A stretch of 48,774 nt of DNA from a virus, in the IMG/VR virus record IMGVR_UViG_3300021475_000023, positions 1 to 48,774 of that record. The stretch is one strand, 5' to 3'. Positions 43,489 to 48,774 of the stretch are shown here, piece after piece (the first letter of the stretch is position 1; every line of letters starts with the position of its first letter). Under the pieces are notes generated by a model. The model was not told the DNA's origin. It did no database searches and worked only from the letters and a program-made list of their open reading frames with translations. Position numbers and translations under genes: made by a program.

Positions 43489-44535
43489 ATGGCAGATCCG
43501 TCCACTGCCGACCCCGGCTTGGAGCATGCCGAACCCGCAGACACGGGTTCGATCGAGCACGCTCCGACCCAAACCACCGACGTAAGCGCGCCCTCGTCAG
43601 GCGCTGAGAAGAGCGAGACAAAGGAGACGCTTCTCGAAGCGGTGCTCAAGGCGGTCAAACCCGCCGAGGACGCCGAAGAAGAGGAGCCTCTCGCCGGGAC
43701 TTCGCCACCCTCGGAGCAAGCGCCACCCGGACCCGACGCCAAGGGCGAAGGGGACAAGGCCGACCTCACCAAAGACCCCACGACCGAAGAGCTTGCCGCG
43801 TACAACAAACGCACCCGCGAGCGCGTCGAAAAGCTGTTGGGGGAGCGCAACGCGTATCGTGCCGAAGCGGAGGTCACCCAGACTCTTCGCAACTTCCTGG
43901 TCACGAACGACATCGCCCGCGAAGATTTTCAGCTCACGCTGGATCTCGCCGCGGCCATGCGCAGGGGGGACTTCAAGGCGTTCCTTGAGGGTGTCGGGCC
44001 CTATGTCCAGTTAGCCACGCAAGCAATGGGCATCACGCTGCCGACGGACCTCGAGCAAGAGGTCAGGGCGCAGCGGATGACGTTCGACACGGCGGCCCAG
44101 ATGTCTCGCGACAGGTACGCGAGGGCCCTCGCCGAGCAGCGCGCAACCCGCACTGCCCAGATCGCGACGGCCCAGACCACCACCGCGCAGACACAACACC
44201 TCCAGCGATCCATCGAGAGCACGGTGGCCAGCTGGGAGCAAGGCATCCGTCAGACCGACCCGGACTATGGGCGCAAGGAGGAGACTGTTCGGCAGCTCCT
44301 CTGGTCGGTGGTGAACGAGAAGGGTGTCCCAACCTCGCCCGAGCACGCGGTGGAAATCGCGAAGGAAGCCTATGCCCGGGCGAACAAGACATTCGCGACC
44401 TTTGCGCCTCAACGCCAAGCAACCAGAGCAGTTCCGAGCAGCGTCAACAACCGCGCCGCGTCAGGCGCACGCTCGGAGCCTCGGTCGATGATGGAAGCGG
44501 CTGAACTCGGGCTTGCGCGTGCTCGCGGAGCTTAA
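43489..44535 (+). CDS. Scaffolding protein
   Basis: A 348-residue protein between portal and coat, the standard place. The N-terminal 110 residues are acidic and disordered-looking. Then come helical segments (TEELAAYNKRTRERVEKLLGERNAYRAEAEV and IARED-FQLTLDLAAAMRRGD, by position 100-160) and a Gln/Thr/Arg-rich helix. The C-terminus is basic (RSEPRSMMEAAELGLARARG), as in P22 scaffold coat-binding ends. Confidence 0.75.
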   Translation: MADPSTADPGLEHAEPADTGSIEHAPTQTTDVSAPSSGAEKSETKETLLEAVLKAVKPAEDAEEEEPLAGTSPPSEQAPPGPDAKGEGDKADLTKDPTTEELAAYNKRTRERVEKLLGERNAYRAEAEVTQTLRNFLVTNDIAREDFQLTLDLAAAMRRGDFKAFLEGVGPYVQLATQAMGITLPTDLEQEVRAQRMTFDTAAQMSRDRYARALAEQRATRTAQIATAQTTTAQTQHLQRSIESTVASWEQGIRQTDPDYGRKEETVRQLLWSVVNEKGVPTSPEHAVEIAKEAYARANKTFATFAPQRQATRAVPSSVNNRAASGARSEPRSMMEAAELGLARARGA

Positions 44536-44553
44536 TCGCTCTGGAGCAATCTC

Positions 44554-45666
44554 ATGGCATTCACAGCCGGCGAAATCGCGAGCATCGCGAACGCATCACT
44601 CGACTACTACTTCAATAAAGGCGGTCAGTTCGACCAAACGATCCAAGACAAGCCTCTTCTGAACCTGTTCGAGGGGCGCAAGAAGACTTTTCCCGGCGGC
44701 AAAGGTAATATCTCCCTCGCGGTCGTCGGCGCTTACGGCGACGGTTCTGGTAACGATGTCGTCAAAGGCTACACCCATAATGACGCCGTTCAGTTCTTCA
44801 CTCCGGCGAACATCAAGCGCGCCAACTATCCTTGGCGTGAACATCACCTTGGCCTCACGCTTACTCACACTGAACTGAAGATCGACGGTATTTCTGTCGT
44901 CGATACTAACGGCGAGAAGACCGCCGAACACTCGAAGCGCGAGCTGACGGTGCTGGTGAACCTCCTCGAGCAGAAACTGTTCTCGATGGGCGAGCAGTAC
45001 GCCCGCTCGATGAACCTCCTCCTGTGGGGCGACGGCACCTCCGACGCCAAGGCGCTGGCGGGGGTTCGCAGCATCATCAAAGACAACCCGGCACAGGGCA
45101 CGGTCGGGGGTCTCGACCAGACGCTGGCGACCGGATTCACCTGGTGGCGCAACCGGGCGTGGACGGCGGCGATGGGCACTTGGCTCGGCACGCACCCCGG
45201 CGACGGCTGGGGCGGCGGCGTGATCACGTCGAACCCCGCCAACGGCGGCGCGCTCCTCCAGCAGCTTCAGCACGAGTACTTCCAGCTTATTCGTTATGGC
45301 GGAAAACCCACCGTGGCTCTCGCTGGGTCTTCGTTCATCGACGCGATGATGATCGAGCGCCGGGCGAACGGCACCTACACCATGACCGGCTTCTCGCAGT
45401 CGCAGGACATCTCGTCGGGCGATATCATCCTGCCGGGCGGGACCAAGGTGCAGTACGACCCGACCCTCGACGACCTCGGCTACCAGAAGAGAATGTACTG
45501 GTTCGATCCGAAGTGCATCTTCTTGATGGCCATGGAAGACGAGTGGCGCAAGGACCACACCCCGGCGCGGCCCTACAACGCCTTCGTGCTCTACAAGTCG
45601 ATCACCTCCACGGGACAACTGGTGGCGACGATGCTGAACTCCTCAGTCGTGATAGACATCGCCTGA
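44554..45666 (+). CDS. Major capsid (coat) protein
   Basis: A 370-residue protein with a ribosome site GGAG 7 bases before ATG. It starts with a helical arm (GEIASIANASLDYYF), then has LNLFEGRKKTFPGGKG as a glove-like loop and SKRELTVLVNLLEQKLFSMGEQYARSMN as the long spine helix (residues about 128-155). FDPKCIFLMAMEDEWRKDHTPARPYN lies near the end. This order fits HK97-fold coat proteins. Position after the scaffold agrees. Confidence 0.85.
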   Translation: MAFTAGEIASIANASLDYYFNKGGQFDQTIQDKPLLNLFEGRKKTFPGGKGNISLAVVGAYGDGSGNDVVKGYTHNDAVQFFTPANIKRANYPWREHHLGLTLTHTELKIDGISVVDTNGEKTAEHSKRELTVLVNLLEQKLFSMGEQYARSMNLLLWGDGTSDAKALAGVRSIIKDNPAQGTVGGLDQTLATGFTWWRNRAWTAAMGTWLGTHPGDGWGGGVITSNPANGGALLQQLQHEYFQLIRYGGKPTVALAGSSFIDAMMIERRANGTYTMTGFSQSQDISSGDIILPGGTKVQYDPTLDDLGYQKRMYWFDPKCIFLMAMEDEWRKDHTPARPYNAFVLYKSITSTGQLVATMLNSSVVIDIA

Positions 45667-45679
45667 AGAGGACCAAGCC

Positions 45680-46063
45680 ATGACGCAGATGCTGGCCCCG
45701 GCGAGCGCCAACGATGTCGCCTTCATGCAGGCGCACACTACGGCGCTCACCAAGAGGATGGCGCCCCGCCTCGCCCAGGCCAAGCAAGTCCACGCGGCGG
45801 CGGGGCCGGTGTGCACCGTGGCCCCCGCCGTCACTGGCACGCTCACGATCGGCCAGGTGCAGACTTGCTCGTCGGGGACGTGGCTGAACGCCCCGGCTTT
45901 CACGTACCAGTGGCGCCGCAACCGGGTGGACATTCCCACCGCCAACGTCGCGACCTATACCCTGACCGCTACAGACACCGGCTTTCCGCTCGAGTGCATC
46001 GTGACCGGAACCAACGGAGGGGGCGCCACCAACGCCCGCTCCAACGTCATCCTGGGGCCATGA
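45680..46063 (+). CDS. Ig-like head decoration protein
   Basis: A 127-residue protein directly after the coat gene with AGAGGA upstream. Residues 1-45 are helical. Residues 48-125 form an Ig-like fold (VAPAVTGTLTIGQVQTC, FTYQWRRN, ATYTLTATDTGFPLECIVTGTN), with two Cys that may bond. Such domains decorate phage capsids and may bind surfaces weakly. Confidence 0.7.
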   Translation: MTQMLAPASANDVAFMQAHTTALTKRMAPRLAQAKQVHAAAGPVCTVAPAVTGTLTIGQVQTCSSGTWLNAPAFTYQWRRNRVDIPTANVATYTLTATDTGFPLECIVTGTNGGGATNARSNVILGP

Positions 46064-46077
46064 GGGAGGTTCAACCC

Positions 46078-46266
46078 ATGCCGAAGATCCTCGATGAAAC
46101 CGTCAAAGCCGTTAAGAAATCGAGCCCGGGAGTGAACCCCTACGCGGTCGCCACGGCCACACTCCAGAAGAGTGGATCTCTTAAGCCCGGGACCAACAAA
46201 GCGACCCCGAAAGGCGTGGCGCGGGGTAATATGACCAAAGCCGAACGCCACAAAACCAAGCCGTAA
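46078..46266 (+). CDS. Small basic protein of the head operon
   Basis: A 62-residue protein from ATG at 46078 with GGGAGG upstream. It contains PGVNPYAVATATLQKSGSL and a Lys-rich end (NMTKAERHKTKP). Similar tiny proteins lie near coat genes of many phages, with unknown role. Confidence 0.55.
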   Translation: MPKILDETVKAVKKSSPGVNPYAVATATLQKSGSLKPGTNKATPKGVARGNMTKAERHKTKP

Positions 46267-46277
46267 GGAGAAACCCG

Positions 46278-46577
46278 ATGGCAACCGACACCAAGCACCC
46301 TACGCCGCCGCCCCCGCCGTCGCAGACACCGCCGCACGCTGCGCCCGCCGCCCCCGGCGCAGACACGTCGAGGCACTCGCCCTACGAGACCAAGCCGAGC
46401 CCTCTGCCCCCGGTAGGCTCTCGCGACTACGTCGCCGGTCAACCTATCGACGAGGAAGAGCAAAAGAAGGTCGACGGCGAGCACGAGGCCAAGCTCAAGG
46501 CCGCCGAAGAGGCGCAACGTAAAGCCGAGGCGAAGGCCGCCGCAGCCGCCGCCGCAGACACGCATTCGAAGAAGTGA
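46278..46577 (+). CDS. Small Pro-rich, helical-tailed protein
   Basis: A 99-residue protein with AAGGAG upstream. The first half is Pro/Ala-rich; the second half is a charged Ala/Glu/Lys helix (EEEQKKVDGEHEAKLKAAEE, then QRKAEAKAAAAAAADTH). It contains three CAGACAC heptamers within 300 bases. No family is recognised. Confidence 0.5.
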   Translation: MATDTKHPTPPPPPSQTPPHAAPAAPGADTSRHSPYETKPSPLPPVGSRDYVAGQPIDEEEQKKVDGEHEAKLKAAEEAQRKAEAKAAAAAAADTHSKK

Positions 46578-46579
46578 GC

Positions 46580-46993
46580 ATGACCGAACGCGAAGAAGGC
46601 TACATGCAGCAACACCTGTGCGAGTGCATGATCGACATCGCCGGGGAGAAACTGACCGTCATCTGGAAGTGCGCGCCCGATCTCGTGCCCTGGCCCGAGA
46701 TCGCGGTGCTCATGCACGTCCACGGCGAGCAATCGGTCTACGACATCAAGCCGGTCGCTCTCGGCCCTCGCGAAACCCCCTTACGCGAGAAAGAGCGCAT
46801 GGCGCTCAAGTACGGGCGCGAGAACGTCGAGGGCGTCTACGCCGGTAAGGCGTTCACCATGGAGTTCTTCGCGCCCGGCTGGCCGATCGACCCGGCCAGG
46901 CAGTCGAAAGCCAAGAGCAAGGCGGACGTTCGGCCTCCGAGGGTGCAGGTCCAAAGGCCCGACGACGCCGAGGCGACCGACGCCCGGATCTGA
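46580..46993 (+). CDS. Head-operon protein of unknown function
   Basis: A 137-residue protein; ATG at 46580, or GTG at 46574 overlapping the previous stop. It has two Cys in QQHLCECMIDI, a beta-rich middle (TVIWKCAPDLVPWPEIAVLMHVHG) and a Lys/Arg-rich tail. It lies between coat and connector genes, where P22-like phages often carry small conserved proteins. Confidence 0.5.
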   Translation: MTEREEGYMQQHLCECMIDIAGEKLTVIWKCAPDLVPWPEIAVLMHVHGEQSVYDIKPVALGPRETPLREKERMALKYGRENVEGVYAGKAFTMEFFAPGWPIDPARQSKAKSKADVRPPRVQVQRPDDAEATDARI

Positions 46994-47010
46994 TTTAAGG
47001 GGGTTCGGAG

Positions 47011-47790
47011 ATGCCCGCACCGCGCCAAATGGAGGTCGGGATCGCGCTCAGCGAGCTTCGCCGTCGCCTGATGGCCGAGACGTTCCAATCGCTGAACCCC
47101 AACCAGACGACTTCTTCGTTGCCCTATTACAACTACGCCCTCGACCGGGTGCAGCGCGAGCAGTGGAACGACATCGAGTGGCCGCACCTGACGATCTATA
47201 AAGACATGGCGATGGCGGCCGGCCAGCGCTACTACGACTACCCTCCCCAGCTGCCGTTCGACAGCATCTTCAGGATCTGGTGGCCGCAGGGTGTCAACTG
47301 GGTTCCCCTCGATTATGGGATCAACCCGCAAACTTATTCCACCATGGGCGGCGAGAACGTGCAGGCGTGGCCTCCCCGGCGTTGGCGCAACTGCGCCGTC
47401 TTCAACGAGACCACCGGGCAGACCGAACCCGCGGCGCAGTTCGAAGTGTGGCCGACGCCGGGCCCGAGCACGCCCTTCTCCCTGCGCATCGAGGGCAACG
47501 CTCCGCTGAACACCCTGGTCGAGGACACCGACATCTGTGTGATCGATGCGACCCTAATCGTCTTGTTCGCGGCGTCGGAGATTCTGGCGCAGCAAAAGAG
47601 CGAAAGCGCGAGTTTGAAGCTCCAGAAAGCCAACCAATATCGCCGGATGCTGATCGCCCGTCTGGGCGCACAACAACGCAACATGAAATCCCTCAGCAAA
47701 GACGGCGGCCACATGGGCCCGCTCGCCGACGGGCGTCGCCTGACGCCCTACTTGGATTTCATTCCCGCCTACCAGCAGATCGGCGGCTGA
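47011..47790 (+). CDS. Head-tail connector (P22 gp4 / T7 gp11-like)
   Basis: A 259-residue protein. The N-terminus (LSELRRRLMAETFQSLN, then SSLPYYNYALDRVQREQWNDIEWPHL) is the usual start of podovirus tail-tube A/connector proteins. QRYYDYPPQLPFDSIFRIWW and a beta sandwich follow, and then a C-terminal helical part (AASEILAQQKSESASLKLQKANQ) with ending LDFIPAYQQIGG. It should join the portal to the tail-tube protein encoded next. Confidence 0.75.
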   Translation: MPAPRQMEVGIALSELRRRLMAETFQSLNPNQTTSSLPYYNYALDRVQREQWNDIEWPHLTIYKDMAMAAGQRYYDYPPQLPFDSIFRIWWPQGVNWVPLDYGINPQTYSTMGGENVQAWPPRRWRNCAVFNETTGQTEPAAQFEVWPTPGPSTPFSLRIEGNAPLNTLVEDTDICVIDATLIVLFAASEILAQQKSESASLKLQKANQYRRMLIARLGAQQRNMKSLSKDGGHMGPLADGRRLTPYLDFIPAYQQIGG

Positions 47791-47792
47791 CG

Positions 47793-47951
47793 ATGAAACG
47801 CTGGTGGGGGGTTCGGCATATCCGTTATTACTGGCTGAGCTGGCGCGCTTACAGCTGGGCGCAGGATTGGGCCCAAATGGGAATTGGCCTCGGCGTCCCC
47901 AACGAGAGCGATATGCGCACTTTGGACGCGATCTGGCGCGGCGAGGCGTGA
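47793..47951 (+). CDS. Small Trp-rich protein
   Basis: A 52-residue protein between the connector and tail-tube genes. It starts MKRWWGVRHIRYYWLSWRAYSWAQDWAQ, remarkably rich in Trp, Tyr and Arg (quoted by position 1-28), and is too short to fold alone. The tight spacing on both sides supports it being a gene. The function is unknown. Confidence 0.5.
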   Translation: MKRWWGVRHIRYYWLSWRAYSWAQDWAQMGIGLGVPNESDMRTLDAIWRGEA

Positions 47952-48774
47952 ATGGCGCAGGCGCCGCAAAAGACCGGGGGCGGCGGCGGCGCTCTCTACT
48001 ACGAGATCGCCAATTTTCAGTCGGGCATGGACCTGCGCAAGAGCGCGCTGACCGCGCCCGCCGGCACCCTTCGCCTGTTACAGAACGCCCACGTCACTTC
48101 AGGAGGCGAGATCGAGAAGCGCACTGCCTTTGTCCCTTGGTGCGTGGCCCCGGCGGGCTCGCTGGGCCTGTGCGCGATCAACGACCAGGTCTTCACCCAT
48201 TTACCTAGTGGGACTCCGGGCGCAATCGATCCGCCGACGGCGAGCGCTGTTGGAGTCGTCCACATCGCCCAACCCTCGGGCGCGATCACGTTCTCGGGGC
48301 GCATTTCCGACGGCAACACCACGACACCCGGCGCGGGCACGACGCTCCTGGTGTCTGCGGTCAGCCCGGCGGGGGTTCTCCCGGTCGGGACCAAGCTCCT
48401 GGGGACCGCGGGCGAGGTTCAAGCGGGGACCGTGATCACCGCGGTCGGGAGCGTCGACGCCGGCGGCAACGGAACCTATACCGTCAACAATTCGCAACTC
48501 GCTTACCCGAGCGGCGCGATCGGCGCGCCGATCGCGGGCGTCACACTGATCTATCAGCTCGATTTCGACACTTTCAACGGTGTGATCTACGCCGTTTTTT
48601 CCGGCTCCGACGGCAACAACTATCACTATTACAACGGCATCCAGGTCGTTCAGGCGACCGGCAAGGGCTACAATATTCGAACGTATAAAGACAAGATGTA
48701 CGGCGTCAACGGGCGCACGCTCTACTTCAGCGCCGTCGGCGACCCAACGGTGTGGCAGAACCCCGCGCCCGACA
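47952..48774 (+). CDS. Tail tube/stabilisation protein, N-terminal part (continues at 1)
   Basis: The 5' part of the gene ending at 946. ATG directly follows the previous stop. ALYYEIANFQSGMDLRKSALTAPAG and LLQNAHVTSGGEIEKRTAFVP are typical starts of this podovirus protein. YNIRTYKDKMYGVNGRTLYFSAVGDPTVW (residues about 238-267) continues across the end. The frame remains open at the last base. The complete protein would plug the connector and link it to the tail. Confidence 0.75.
   Translation, partial: MAQAPQKTGGGGGALYYEIANFQSGMDLRKSALTAPAGTLRLLQNAHVTSGGEIEKRTAFVPWCVAPAGSLGLCAINDQVFTHLPSGTPGAIDPPTASAVGVVHIAQPSGAITFSGRISDGNTTTPGAGTTLLVSAVSPAGVLPVGTKLLGTAGEVQAGTVITAVGSVDAGGNGTYTVNNSQLAYPSGAIGAPIAGVTLIYQLDFDTFNGVIYAVFSGSDGNNYHYYNGIQVVQATGKGYNIRTYKDKMYGVNGRTLYFSAVGDPTVWQNPAPD

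Overview
The window looks like an essentially complete genome of a tailed bacteriophage with a podovirus-type (P22/T7-like) virion plan. The last 8 bases equal the first 8. Joining the ends over them gives a 48,766-bp circle and fuses two partial reading frames in phase, so this is probably a circularly permuted or terminally redundant genome cut inside a tail gene. GC content is high (I estimate low to mid 60s percent) apart from one AT-rich island. Codon usage, GTG/TTG starts and resemblance to remembered phages of Rhizobiales-like hosts suggest an alphaproteobacterial host; that is inference. I see no integrase, RNA polymerase or tRNA gene, so the phage probably uses host RNA polymerase and is probably lytic.

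Layout. (1) 1-12430, rightward: end of the tail-tube/stabilisation gene, then internal (ejection) proteins, a virion peptidoglycan-degrading enzyme with peptidase M15 and tail-lysozyme domains, a SleB-type hydrolase, a holin-like protein and a signal-peptide protein. (2) 12499-16650, leftward: an accessory operon behind a small HTH regulator, containing an adhesin-like structural protein, a zinc ribbon, a second signal-peptide protein and a paralogue of the 10844-12430 protein. (3) 16714-25912, leftward: replication and recombination module (primase-polymerase/helicase, family A DNA polymerase, DUF6378, DUF2815, DUF2800 nuclease, SNF2-type helicase, RuvC-like resolvase). (4) 25907-26548: control and putative origin region with a 32-bp tandem repeat over the resolvase start, an AT-rich island, and eight 14-bp iteron-like repeats. 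(5) 26552-30694, leftward: a CobS-like AAA+ ATPase and a CobT-like zincin-VWA protein with two tiny genes. (6) 30839-48774, rightward: small terminase candidates, tail fibres, lysis cassette, collagen-like fibre with an S74 chaperone, large terminase, portal, scaffold, coat, and head-tail connector genes running across the join into region 1.

The most striking signal is the heptamer CAGACAC/GTGTCTG. I count about 65 copies by eye, against about 6 expected by chance. Every unit of the 14-bp array starts with it, and it clusters again (8 copies in 400 bp, two forming a perfect hairpin) in and behind the small-terminase candidate. This fits a phage-wide DNA recognition element used in replication, recombination or packaging. 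The second highlight is the CobS/CobT-like pair, where the CobT-like protein keeps both an HExxH zincin motif and a VWA metal-binding site, next to tiny genes with near-identical stem-loop leaders.

All functions come from motif reading and family knowledge without searches. Start sites were chosen by ribosome binding site and overlap.
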